Assembly (NCBI RefSeq): GCF_025354435.1
Contig: NZ_JANXMU010000029.1
Location: forward strand, 1-44,571
Source: Rhodoferax sp.
Lineage (GTDB): Bacteria; Pseudomonadota; Gammaproteobacteria; Burkholderiales; Burkholderiaceae_C
Length of the DNA: 44,571 nt
Direction: 5' to 3'
The notes beneath the pieces are model-generated. The model made no database searches, was not told the origin of the DNA, and worked only from the letters and a program-made list of their open reading frames with translations. The translations under genes and the position numbers were made by a program. Shown in pieces: positions 8,641 to 16,304 of the stretch. The stretch's first letter is position 1; the number at the start of each line of letters is the position of its first letter.

Positions 8641-8645
8641 AGCAG

Positions 8646-9683
8646 ATGGGCACTTCCACTTTGCACCATGTTCGCTATGCCGGAATGGCCTCGTGCGTGC
8701 CCCGCACGGTGCTGTCGAACGTGCAAGACTGCCCGCCCGCCATGCGTTCCGAACGTGAGCGGCTGGTGCGCAACATCGGCATCCATCAACGGCGCATGTG
8801 CTTTGGGTGGCAATGCTTCTCGGACCTGGCGGTGGAGGCCACCGGCGTGCTGCTGGCCGACCTGGGCTGGGCGCGCGAGGAGGTGGACGCAGTGATTGTG
8901 GTCACCCAGTCGCCCGACTACCTGATTCCGGCCACGGCCATCATCTTGCAAGACCGGTTGGGCCTGCCCAAGACCAGTATCGCGTTCGATGTGAATCTGG
9001 GCTGCTCGGGCTATACCTATGGGCTGCAGATACTGGGCAGCCTGATTGCCTCGGGGGCGGTGAAAAAAGGCCTGCTGATGGTGGGCGACAAGTCGGCCAC
9101 GGTGGTGGACCCGTTGTTTTCTGATGCAGGCACCGTCACTGCGCTGGAGTACGTGCAAGATGCCCCGCCCATGTACTTCGACATGAATAGCGACGGCAGC
9201 GGCTACAAGGCCATCATGCTGCCCGTCGGGGGCCACCGCGAGCCCTACGGCGTGGAGCACACCACCCCTCGGCGCGATGAGTTCGGTGTGCTGCGCTGGC
9301 TGGACGATCTGGTGCTGGATGGCCCTGCCGTGCTGAGTTTTTCTACCCAACAGATTCCCCCGGCAGTGCGCAGGTTGATGGAGTTCAGCCAGATGGCAGA
9401 TACCGATATTGACTACTTTTTGTTCCACCAAGCCAACAAGCTCATCAACGAAACCATCCGCAAAAAGTTGGGTTTGTCGCCGGAAAAAGTGCCGTCTACC
9501 CTGGCCGATTTTGGCAATACCAGCGGAGCCTCGATTCCCGTCACCATGACCGCACGGCTGCGTGAGGCCTTGTTGGGCGGGCGCAAACGGCTGCTGATGT
9601 CGGGCTTTGGCATCGGTCTGTCCTGGGGTTCTTGCATTGTGGATATTGAGGGGGCCAAGTTCCCGGAGATGGTGGAGCTGTGA
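8646..9683 (+). CDS. 3-oxoacyl-ACP synthase III (FabH-like)
   Basis: 345 residues of the KAS III family. The catalytic triad is intact: C120 in D-V-N-L-G-C-S-G-Y, H261 in L-F-H-Q-A-N-K, and N291 in F-G-N-T-S-G-A-S-I-P. In fatty-acid synthesis this enzyme condenses acyl-CoA with malonyl-ACP; some relatives instead acylate sugars or other alcohols. Beside a dedicated ACP and ketoreductase-like SDRs it probably builds a short 3-oxoacyl group. It is unlikely to be the housekeeping FabH, because plsX, fabD and fabG are absent. Its stop overlaps the next start (GTGA). Confidence 0.9.
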   Translation: MGTSTLHHVRYAGMASCVPRTVLSNVQDCPPAMRSERERLVRNIGIHQRRMCFGWQCFSDLAVEATGVLLADLGWAREEVDAVIVVTQSPDYLIPATAIILQDRLGLPKTSIAFDVNLGCSGYTYGLQILGSLIASGAVKKGLLMVGDKSATVVDPLFSDAGTVTALEYVQDAPPMYFDMNSDGSGYKAIMLPVGGHREPYGVEHTTPRRDEFGVLRWLDDLVLDGPAVLSFSTQQIPPAVRRLMEFSQMADTDIDYFLFHQANKLINETIRKKLGLSPEKVPSTLADFGNTSGASIPVTMTARLREALLGGRKRLLMSGFGIGLSWGSCIVDIEGAKFPEMVEL

Positions 9684-10423
9684 GTTCGGCTTTCAGTTTG
9701 GCAGGCAAGGCGGTGCTGGTGACAGGCGCATCGTCTGGTATTGGCCGGGCTACTGCGGTGCTGTGTGCGGGCATGGGGGCTGCCGTGTGGCTGACCGGGC
9801 GCGACCCGGTGCGCCTGCAAGCCACGCTGGACAGCTTGCCCGGTGCCGGCCATGGGCAGTACGTGGCGGATCTGACCGATGAAGCCGCTCGCAACGCTCT
9901 GGTAGATAGCCTGCCAGCGCTGGACGGCTGCGTGTTCTGTGCCGGAGCGGTCGAATTGGTGCCTGCCCGGTTGGTGTCTGAAAAGCATCTCAACGACATG
10001 ATGCAAATCAACTTTAATGTGCCGGTGTTGCTGACGCAGCGCCTGCTGGCCCGCAAACGCGTTCGCGACGATGCTTCGCTGGTGTATGTGACCGCGGTGG
10101 CTGAGCGCATTGCGCCCGTGGCCACCAGTATGTACTCGGCGGCTAAAGCCGCGTTGACTGCCTATGTGCGAACCCTGGCACTCGAGCATGCCAAGCGGCG
10201 CATCCGCGCCAACTGCGTATCACCTGGGTATGTGGCCACCCCCATGTTGACTGCGCTGGCTAGCACGGCCGATATGCAGGACAAGCTGGACCTGACCCCG
10301 TTGGGCACGATAGAGCCGAGCGATGTGGCCCATGGCATTGGTTATCTGTTGGCCCCGGCCAGCCGCTGGGTGACGCGCAGCTCTCTGCTGATTGATGGTG
10401 GCCTGTCGCTGCCCATGCGCTGA
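9680..10423 (+). CDS. SDR-family protein (FabG-like) lacking the catalytic serine
   Basis: 247-residue classical SDR starting at a GTG that overlaps the KAS III stop. Cofactor motif T-G-A-S-S-G-I-G (15-22) and Y152-S-A-A-K156 are present. The residue 13 positions before the Tyr, normally the catalytic Ser, is Ala139 (context V-Y-V-T-A-V-A), with Thr138 next to it; the usual N-N-A-G is F-C-A-G. So this copy may be catalytically weak, use Thr138, or act as a partner subunit for the next SDR, which keeps its Ser. Placement after ACP and KAS III suggests 3-oxoacyl-ACP reduction. Confidence 0.85.
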   Translation: MSSAFSLAGKAVLVTGASSGIGRATAVLCAGMGAAVWLTGRDPVRLQATLDSLPGAGHGQYVADLTDEAARNALVDSLPALDGCVFCAGAVELVPARLVSEKHLNDMMQINFNVPVLLTQRLLARKRVRDDASLVYVTAVAERIAPVATSMYSAAKAALTAYVRTLALEHAKRRIRANCVSPGYVATPMLTALASTADMQDKLDLTPLGTIEPSDVAHGIGYLLAPASRWVTRSSLLIDGGLSLPMR

Positions 10424-11166
10424 TGTCCAGCCCCTTCCATGACCCCTTTCGCCTGGATGGCAAGACGGTGCTGGTGACTGGCGCTTCCAGTGGCATCGGA
10501 CAGGCCATTGCCGTACAAGCGGCCCTGGCCGGTGCGCAATTGGTGCTGAGTGGCCGCGACACAGCACGGCTGGAGGCCGTACATGCCTCCCTGGCGGGCT
10601 CTGGCCACCGCTGCTTGGCGGCCGACCTGACCGATACCGCGCAGATCCAGACCCTGGCGGATGCCGTGGGTGCCGTCGATGGCGTGGTGCACAGTGCGGG
10701 CGTCGATGGCGTAGCCCCCATGCGCATGCTCAACGCGAAAATGCTGGACCGGGTGCTGCAGACCAATTACTACGCGCCGATGCTGCTGACCCAGCGCCAG
10801 TTGGCCCGGCAGTGGATCCGCCCCGGTGGCTCGGTACTGCTGCTGGCTTCGATTGCCGCATTGACGGGCAAGGTCGGTGTCGGCCCCTATTCAGGTTCCA
10901 AAAGTGCCTTGATTGGCAGCATGCGCTGCCTGGCACTGGAGGTGGCCAAGCGCGGTATCCGCGTCAATGCACTTTGTCCCGGTCTGGTGGAAACACCGCT
11001 GCTGAATATGCACCGAGACTTGCTGGAAAACGCCGACAAAGCCTACCCGCTGGGTTTGGGGCAGCCTGAAGATATTGCCTATGCCGCCATCTACTTTCTG
11101 AGCGATGCCAGCCGCAAGGTCACTGGCACCACGTTCAGCCTAGATGGTGGCATTCCGTTTACCTGA
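10423..11166 (+). CDS. 3-oxoacyl-ACP reductase-like SDR (FabG-like)
   Basis: 247 residues, same length as the SDR before it and overlapping it by one base (TGATG). T-G-A-S-S-G-I-G is at 19-26; S143, Y156 and K160 complete the catalytic set (L-A-S-I-A-A-L-T-G and P-Y-S-G-S-K-S-A-L). C-terminal D-G-G-I-P-F is typical of FabG-like enzymes. It should use NAD(P)H to reduce a 3-oxoacyl group on the pathway ACP, or a sugar ketone. Pairing with an equal-length, serine-less paralogue raises the possibility of a hetero-oligomer. Confidence 0.88.
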   Translation: MSSPFHDPFRLDGKTVLVTGASSGIGQAIAVQAALAGAQLVLSGRDTARLEAVHASLAGSGHRCLAADLTDTAQIQTLADAVGAVDGVVHSAGVDGVAPMRMLNAKMLDRVLQTNYYAPMLLTQRQLARQWIRPGGSVLLLASIAALTGKVGVGPYSGSKSALIGSMRCLALEVAKRGIRVNALCPGLVETPLLNMHRDLLENADKAYPLGLGQPEDIAYAAIYFLSDASRKVTGTTFSLDGGIPFT

Positions 11167-11171
11167 ACCGT

Positions 11172-11801
11172 ATGCAAGATATTTTGGTGGTTAACGCGGG
11201 CGGCTTCGGTCGCAACATGGCGGCGTTGGCGCGGGCCGAGCACCGGCATGGTGTGGAATGGGCCGTGCGCGGTTTCCTGGATAGCCGCACCCACTTGGCA
11301 GTACCCCCCGATTTGCCCATTCTGGGCGATCCATTTACCCATGTTTGCCAGCCGGGGCAGCTGTTTGTGTGTGCGCTGGGCGATCCGCACGCGCGCCGTC
11401 GTTTTGCTGCTCCGTTGTTGGCTCAAGGGGCGGAATTCATGCATTTGGCACCCGGCATGCACCGAGCTGAGCGCGTGCAGATCGGCCGAGGCTGCATGTT
11501 TGAACACAGCGTGTCGCTGGGCGCGGACACCGTCTTGGGCGACTTTGTGGCGATGCTGTCGACCAGCATCATTGGCTATGACGTGCGCATTGGCTCCTAC
11601 AGCACGGTGGGTAGCTTTGTGTTCATGGGCGGCGGCGTGCAGATTGGCGAAAACGTGGTGGTGCACCCGCACGCCACGATCCTGCCCGGCGTGAAGGTTG
11701 GCGACGGCGCGGTGATCGGCGCGGGCAGTGTTGTCATTGGCAATGTGCCCGCCGGGGTCACGGTGTTTGGCAACCCGGCCAAGCGGTTTGAGTTTAAGTG
11801 A
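11172..11801 (+). CDS. NeuD/PglD-like left-handed beta-helix sugar acyltransferase homologue
   Basis: 209 residues. N-terminal Rossmann-like half begins V-V-N-A-G-G-F-G-R-N, as in NeuD/PglD proteins; the C-terminal half carries hexapeptide repeats (for example V-Q-I-G-R-G, V-S-L-G-A-D, V-K-V-G-D-G, V-I-G-A-G-S) and ends G-N-P-A-K-R. PglD-type enzymes use a His in an I-G-H-D motif as general base; here the position reads I-I-G-Y136-D. The protein could transfer the acyl group built on the ACP to an amino sugar, using another base or none, or be a non-catalytic relative. It lies 5 nt after the SDR and 16 nt before the Rieske gene. Confidence 0.85.
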   Translation: MQDILVVNAGGFGRNMAALARAEHRHGVEWAVRGFLDSRTHLAVPPDLPILGDPFTHVCQPGQLFVCALGDPHARRRFAAPLLAQGAEFMHLAPGMHRAERVQIGRGCMFEHSVSLGADTVLGDFVAMLSTSIIGYDVRIGSYSTVGSFVFMGGGVQIGENVVVHPHATILPGVKVGDGAVIGAGSVVIGNVPAGVTVFGNPAKRFEFK

Positions 11802-11817
11802 CGGTGCGAAGGGTGTT

Positions 11818-12969
11818 ATGCAGTCACGCCTGACCGCCGAGGCCTACCAGTCGGAAGAATGGTTTGCGCGCGAACGCGCGCTGTTGTTCAAGCCATTGTG
11901 GCAGTTTGTGGGCTTGCTGTCCATGCTGGACCGCCACAACGCGTTCATTACCCGCAGCGTTTGGGGTGTGCCGGTAGTCGTACAAAACTTCCATGGCGAG
12001 TTGCAGGCATTTGAAAACCTGTGCTTGCACCGGCAAAACCCGTTGCAAACAGAGTCTCAGGGGGTACGCCCGCTGGTGTGCAGCTACCACGGTTGGGGTT
12101 ACGGGGCCGATGGCGCCGTGCAGCACATTCCGTTTGAGGCCGATGTTTACCGTTATCCCGCTGCTGAGCGGGCCTGCCTGCGGCTGCGGCGATATGCCTT
12201 GGAAGTGGTGGGTGGCTTGGTGTTCATCAACCTGTCGGATACGCCGCTGCCGGTCACCGACCAGCTCAGCCCGGAGCTGCTGGACTCGTTGCGCGGCGTG
12301 TCGATGGCCTTTGATGGCGAGGTGCTGCAAGCGACTTTTTCGACACGGATGAACTGGAAGCTAGCCTACGAGAACTTGCGCGATAGCCACCACCCCCGCT
12401 ATGTGCATGCCCAGTCGCTGTACCAGAAAGTGAAATTTGCGGTCAGTCTGGATGGGGCTGGTGTGGCCTTGTCGCAGCGTTTGCGCCAGCAAGGGGTGCC
12501 GGGACGCGACGAAGCCCTGTCCTTGATGCGTGGCTTCAGCTGCGGCGGCCCGGATGCACCGATGGAGTCATTGCCGCCTTACGCCTGGCATGCCAAGGTA
12601 GAGCGGTATGGCCATCTCGACTGGTATTACAACTGGCTGGTGTTTCCCAATTTGCATATCGCCTCAGGTTCGGGGGGCTACTCTTTCATCATTGAGCACC
12701 ACGTGCCGGTGTCTGCGGGGCGCACCGACGTGGTGGTGCATTACGTCACCGCCAAGAAAAAGGCCAAATATGCAGTGTCGGCAGCGGTGCTCTTGGCCCA
12801 TCTGCAAGGTGCTGAAACGGTGTTGCGCGAAGATTTTGCAGTGATGGAACGTATCCAGGCCGGACTGCACGCACAGGCCCCCACGGCGGTGTTGGGCGAT
12901 TTTGAGTCGGCCAACCAAACTATTGAACACTGGTATCTTGGTCTGATGGACGCGCGATTTTCTTTATAA
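11818..12969 (+). CDS. Rieske [2Fe-2S] non-heme iron oxygenase, alpha-subunit type
   Basis: Start ATG 11818 follows AAGGG at 11809-11813; the frame upstream is a shadow. 383 residues. Rieske ligands are C69-x-H71 and C88-x2-H91-G-W. The mononuclear iron site is D189-S-H-H192-P-R-Y-V-H197 plus D339 in L-R-E-D-F. Thus both centres and the bridging Asp appear intact. Such enzymes hydroxylate, demethylate or desaturate small molecules using electrons from a ferredoxin/flavin reductase, which is not encoded here. In this setting the target may be the acyl chain or sugar. The C-x-H is followed by R-Q-N-P rather than the common R-G or R-A, so it is distant from typical aromatic-ring dioxygenases. 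Confidence 0.88.
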   Translation: MQSRLTAEAYQSEEWFARERALLFKPLWQFVGLLSMLDRHNAFITRSVWGVPVVVQNFHGELQAFENLCLHRQNPLQTESQGVRPLVCSYHGWGYGADGAVQHIPFEADVYRYPAAERACLRLRRYALEVVGGLVFINLSDTPLPVTDQLSPELLDSLRGVSMAFDGEVLQATFSTRMNWKLAYENLRDSHHPRYVHAQSLYQKVKFAVSLDGAGVALSQRLRQQGVPGRDEALSLMRGFSCGGPDAPMESLPPYAWHAKVERYGHLDWYYNWLVFPNLHIASGSGGYSFIIEHHVPVSAGRTDVVVHYVTAKKKAKYAVSAAVLLAHLQGAETVLREDFAVMERIQAGLHAQAPTAVLGDFESANQTIEHWYLGLMDARFSL

Positions 12970-13010
12970 CGCGAGCAGCAAGTTTTCGAACTTTTACCAG
13001 AGAAATATTG

Positions 13011-14327
13011 ATGAATACTTACCCATTCTTATCAGAAGAAGTATTAACGAAAAATTTATTGTCTCTGAGGGACTCGTATGCAAAAGAGTCGTGTTTCTTT
13101 CTGGCGTGGATGGACCAAAGCTCGCAGGATTTGATGGCAGAGAAGAAATTTGTGGTTTGTGGTTCGGTGTGCCGTTCTGAAATAAAGGTGTTGGCACGCA
13201 ATGCAAATGTAATCGCCATTGTGGATGATTTTTTATCCAAAACCCAGAAGGAAATATTCGGCATACCCGTGATTGATGCAGATGCTTGGGTTGAATTGTC
13301 CAGAGGCGATAGAAGCATCGTTTCATGTCTGTTGCTTCCTGGTCCCCGTGCTTACCAATATTTTATTAAATTGGCAGTGCAATGGGATGTGAGAATTATT
13401 TTGCCACTACAGTTTTTGCACATATTAAATGCGTGCAATGTTGACAAGAAAAATGAGCCAGGGCGGTTCTTTTTTTATGGAAGTGAGTTTTTCCATCGAA
13501 CATACGAAAACCTCGATGCACTTTTGAGTATAAAAAATATATTTGAAGATCGCTATTCGAAGATAACTTGGCTGCATATGTTGTCATATCGGATGACCTT
13601 GAATCCCTATTACTTAGAGGCTTGCTCTGTAGGGCACTTAGGGGAAAAATTCAATCTGAATTCATATTCAACAAACAGGCAGTTCTTTAATTTTACAGAG
13701 AGTGAAGTGTACGTAGATGGTGGGGCCTTTAACGGGGATACGCTTGAAGGTTTTCTGCAGGCGGTTTCTGGAAAATTCAAGCATATTCATGCATTTGAAC
13801 CATCTCTTGAAAACAACAAAGAAATTCGTAACCGGTTACGCCGCCTGCAGGACGAGTATATAAAGCCGCTGTCTAGCAGTATCACTTTGCACGAGCAAGG
13901 TTTGTGGGACTCTTCTGGCATTCTTGAATTCAATCAAAATTTCGGTGTGGATGATTTTGGGGATAAATCTCCGGTCTATGCTTTGGCTGCACACATGGTG
14001 GACTCTGGGTTCGTTGGGCATATTTATGATGCAGTGCTGGAAAAAAAGGCTTCCATCCAAGTACCAGTGGTTAGCATTGATGGTGCCACTGACCAATCTG
14101 CCACTTTTATCAAACTCGAAATTGAAGGTTCTGAGCTAAAAGCTTTACACGGGGCAGTCAAAACAATTGAAAAGAACAAGCCAAAAATGGCTATTTCTGT
14201 TTACCACAAACCAGAAGATTATGAAACCCTAACTGATTTTGTGTTGAAAACTGGCCAAAATTACAAATTGGGATTTCGGCAGCACAATCCTTTTTGTCCA
14301 GATGCCACGGTACTGTATTGTTATTAA
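13011..14327 (+). CDS. FkbM-family methyltransferase with N-terminal accessory domain, AT-rich
   Basis: 438 residues. FkbM features lie in the C-terminal half: Y-V-D-G-G-A-F-N-G-D-T (234-244), H-A-F-E-P (260-264), F-I-K-L-E-I-E-G-S-E and A-L-H-G-A. The N-terminal ~200 residues hold a Rossmann-like segment (V-V-C-G-S-V-C-R-S-E, then V-D-D and F-G-I-P-V-I). The same order occurs in the protein at 14992-16173. FkbM enzymes usually O-methylate sugars or polyketides. The gene is visibly richer in A/T than all neighbours and uses rarer A/T-ending codons, suggesting recent transfer. ATG 13011 is chosen; AGAG at 13001 is only a weak ribosome site. Confidence 0.85.
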   Translation: MNTYPFLSEEVLTKNLLSLRDSYAKESCFFLAWMDQSSQDLMAEKKFVVCGSVCRSEIKVLARNANVIAIVDDFLSKTQKEIFGIPVIDADAWVELSRGDRSIVSCLLLPGPRAYQYFIKLAVQWDVRIILPLQFLHILNACNVDKKNEPGRFFFYGSEFFHRTYENLDALLSIKNIFEDRYSKITWLHMLSYRMTLNPYYLEACSVGHLGEKFNLNSYSTNRQFFNFTESEVYVDGGAFNGDTLEGFLQAVSGKFKHIHAFEPSLENNKEIRNRLRRLQDEYIKPLSSSITLHEQGLWDSSGILEFNQNFGVDDFGDKSPVYALAAHMVDSGFVGHIYDAVLEKKASIQVPVVSIDGATDQSATFIKLEIEGSELKALHGAVKTIEKNKPKMAISVYHKPEDYETLTDFVLKTGQNYKLGFRQHNPFCPDATVLYCY

Positions 14328-14339
14328 CGGACCCATACT

Positions 14340-14963
14340 GTGCCTCGTAAATATGTGATTGGTATGGGGTCCATGCTGGACTGGGCGTTGTCGGCATGGG
14401 CTGAGTTGGCTCCCGAGTTGGAGTTGCGAAAAATTGTTTTGTCGCAAGACAAATCGCACGCTTTCGACCTGTCGGAACTACAGGCCTTGCAGTCCGAGGA
14501 TGGCACGGCATTTGTGGCCATGGGCCACCAGTTTCTTAATTACCGGCGGTTTGAGCTCATGGGCATGTTGAAGGCCATGGGTTTCAAGATGCCGCCTTTG
14601 GTGTGTTGCGGCGCGGTGGTCGCGGCCAGCGCGCGGGTTGGGGAAAATAGTTTTATTGGTTCGGGTGCGTTGGTCGGTGTGGATGCGGATATTGGTTTTA
14701 ATTGCGTAGTGGGGGCTGGGGCCAATATTGGGGCCAGTACCAAAATAGGCAATTCCGCATGGCTTGCTCCAGGTGTGTTGGTGGGGGCGACCAGTAGCAT
14801 CGGGGCCCATACCATTGTGGGTATGGGGGTGCTGGTGCGGGACGGCGTGCAGATCGGTAAGCAATGTGTGCTGGAAAAGCACGGGCCGGTAGCCACAGAT
14901 GTGGTGGCTAAAACCTTCCATTTGGCATCGTTTGCCGACCCGGTGGTGATTTTTGGGTCGTGA
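14340..14963 (+). CDS. Second NeuD/PglD-like hexapeptide-repeat acyltransferase homologue
   Basis: 207 residues from a GTG 12 nt after the FkbM gene; no strong ribosome site is seen. The N-terminal part begins K-Y-V-I-G-M-G-S; from ~100 it has left-handed beta-helix repeats (V-G-E-N-S-F-I-G-S-G-A, I-G-F-N-C-V-V-G-A-G-A, I-G-N-S-A-W-L-A-P-G-V, I-G-A-H-T-I-V-G-M-G-V). At the PglD catalytic-His position (I-G-H-D) it has I-G-A132-S. It probably acetylates or acylates a sugar, but the missing His makes catalysis uncertain. Flanked by two FkbM genes, it belongs to the sugar-modification island. Confidence 0.8.
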   Translation: MPRKYVIGMGSMLDWALSAWAELAPELELRKIVLSQDKSHAFDLSELQALQSEDGTAFVAMGHQFLNYRRFELMGMLKAMGFKMPPLVCCGAVVAASARVGENSFIGSGALVGVDADIGFNCVVGAGANIGASTKIGNSAWLAPGVLVGATSSIGAHTIVGMGVLVRDGVQIGKQCVLEKHGPVATDVVAKTFHLASFADPVVIFGS

Positions 14964-14991
14964 TTTGATTTCAGAAAATAGAACAGCCCCT

Positions 14992-16173
14992 ATGACGGAT
15001 AAAAGCAAGAATCTCAAAAAAGCTCTGCTGGACTTGGCGGCCCAGGGCACCGACCCGGTGGACCACTACAGAGCGCTGATGGCCCAGCGGCCTCTTTTTG
15101 TGCTGCAGCCGCTGTCGGGAATCGGGCGCAGCCGCTGCAAGTATTTGCTGACCTTGATGCTTGGCGTGGTGGCGCTGGTGGACGATGGTCTAACGGAGCC
15201 AGAGATGTTTGGTGTGCCCTGCTGGACGACGACCCGGTTCATGCAGCAGGCCCGCCAGCACCCTGGTGCCTTGGCGATTGATTTTTCGGACGATGCCTGG
15301 GGTCGTGGGCTGACGGCGGCCCGTTGCCTGCAGGCGGGTGTGGCGCTGGTGGATTGCATCCCGGTGCTGGCTGTGTACGGCCTGTTTTCGGTGTACGAGA
15401 CGGTCAACGTCTACCGCAGCAAGACGCTGGAGCGGCTGGACGACTTTGTGCGCCTGGCAGACCGGCTGGACGACTCGCTGAGCCGCGAAACCCTGTACGC
15501 CAATCTGCTGTTCCGGCTCAGCTATGACCGCAATTGGCTGCGGTCCATCGGTACCGATGCTTCGGACGAGTATTTTTCGATGGCAGGTCAGCCCAGTACC
15601 TTTACCCTGGGCACGCAGGAGCATTTTTGCGACTGTGGTGCTTTTGAAGGCCCGGTGGTGCGCAAGTTTTTAGCGGCCAGCCAGTGGCAATACGGCAGCA
15701 TCACTGCGTTTGAGCCGGACCGGACGAACTTTGCCGTGCTGTCCCAACTGTCGGATTTCCCGGTGCCCGACTTTCGGCCGGTCAATAAGGCGGTGTCAAG
15801 CCGCTGTGAAACGCTGTATTTTGAAGAAACCGGCACTATGTCCAGCCACATCGTGGACCAGGGCAGCGTCACCGTCAAAACGGTTCGGCTGGACGACGAA
15901 CTGGAGCGCCTGAGCTTTTTGAAAATGGACGTGGAGGGCTTTGAAGCCAAAACCCTGCACGGTGCAGCGGGGTTGTTGGCAAAGCAGCGACCCCGTATCG
16001 CCGCCTGCGTGTACCACTACGCGCAGGACCTGTTGGACGTGGTGGAGGCGATAGACCAGCATGCGGGCGACTACCATTTCCGGTTACGCCAACACAACGT
16101 GGGCTACTACTACGATCTGGTGCTGTACGCATCGCCAATAGCTGGGTGTGAGCCATTGCCTGCATCGGCGTAA
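14992..16173 (+). CDS. FkbM-family methyltransferase with N-terminal accessory domain
   Basis: 393 residues from ATG 14992; the frame is open further upstream but only with TTG starts. The FkbM domain shows F-C-D-C-G-A-F-E-G (212-220), T-A-F-E-P-D (238-243), L-K-M-D-V-E-G-F-E and L-H-G-A. The N-terminal ~130 residues hold a segment like that of the FkbM protein at 13011 (S-G-I-G-R-S-R-C-K, V-D-D-G, F-G-V-P), and both end with F-R-x-R-Q-H-N-like tails, so they share architecture. Base composition is GC-rich, unlike its relative. It closes the glycan island; a repeat and terminator follow. Predicted role: O-methylation of the glycan. Confidence 0.85.
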   Translation: MTDKSKNLKKALLDLAAQGTDPVDHYRALMAQRPLFVLQPLSGIGRSRCKYLLTLMLGVVALVDDGLTEPEMFGVPCWTTTRFMQQARQHPGALAIDFSDDAWGRGLTAARCLQAGVALVDCIPVLAVYGLFSVYETVNVYRSKTLERLDDFVRLADRLDDSLSRETLYANLLFRLSYDRNWLRSIGTDASDEYFSMAGQPSTFTLGTQEHFCDCGAFEGPVVRKFLAASQWQYGSITAFEPDRTNFAVLSQLSDFPVPDFRPVNKAVSSRCETLYFEETGTMSSHIVDQGSVTVKTVRLDDELERLSFLKMDVEGFEAKTLHGAAGLLAKQRPRIAACVYHYAQDLLDVVEAIDQHAGDYHFRLRQHNVGYYYDLVLYASPIAGCEPLPASA

Positions 16174-16200
16174 TTCAACGCACTACGTCACAGTTTTCAA

Positions 16201-16257
16201 CTTGCTATGTATTAAATAGCTACTCGTGTAGGCCGAATATGCGCCAGAGGGCTATCT
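16201..16257 (+). repeat. Intergenic palindromic repeat, copy 2
   Basis: Diverged copy of the stop-linked repeat, beginning CTTGCTATGTATTAAATAGC, then TACTCGTGTAGGCCGAATAT, GCGCCAGAGGGCTAT. It lies 28 nt after the second FkbM gene, in the same orientation, directly before a hairpin terminator. The central palindrome is weaker than in the other copies. Confidence 0.7.
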
Positions 16258-16260
16258 TAC

Positions 16261-16294
16261 GCACAAAAAAGGCCCCGAAGGGCCTTTTTTGTGC
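16261..16294. terminator. Bidirectional intrinsic terminator
   Basis: Perfect 15-bp inverted repeat: GCACAAAAAAGGCCC, loop CGAA, GGGCCTTTTTTGTGC. A-tract and T-tract flank the GC stem, so it can stop transcription from both the glycan island (plus) and the minus-strand flagellin gene that converge here. Confidence 0.93.
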
Positions 16295-16304
16295 GTGGGG
16301 TTGC

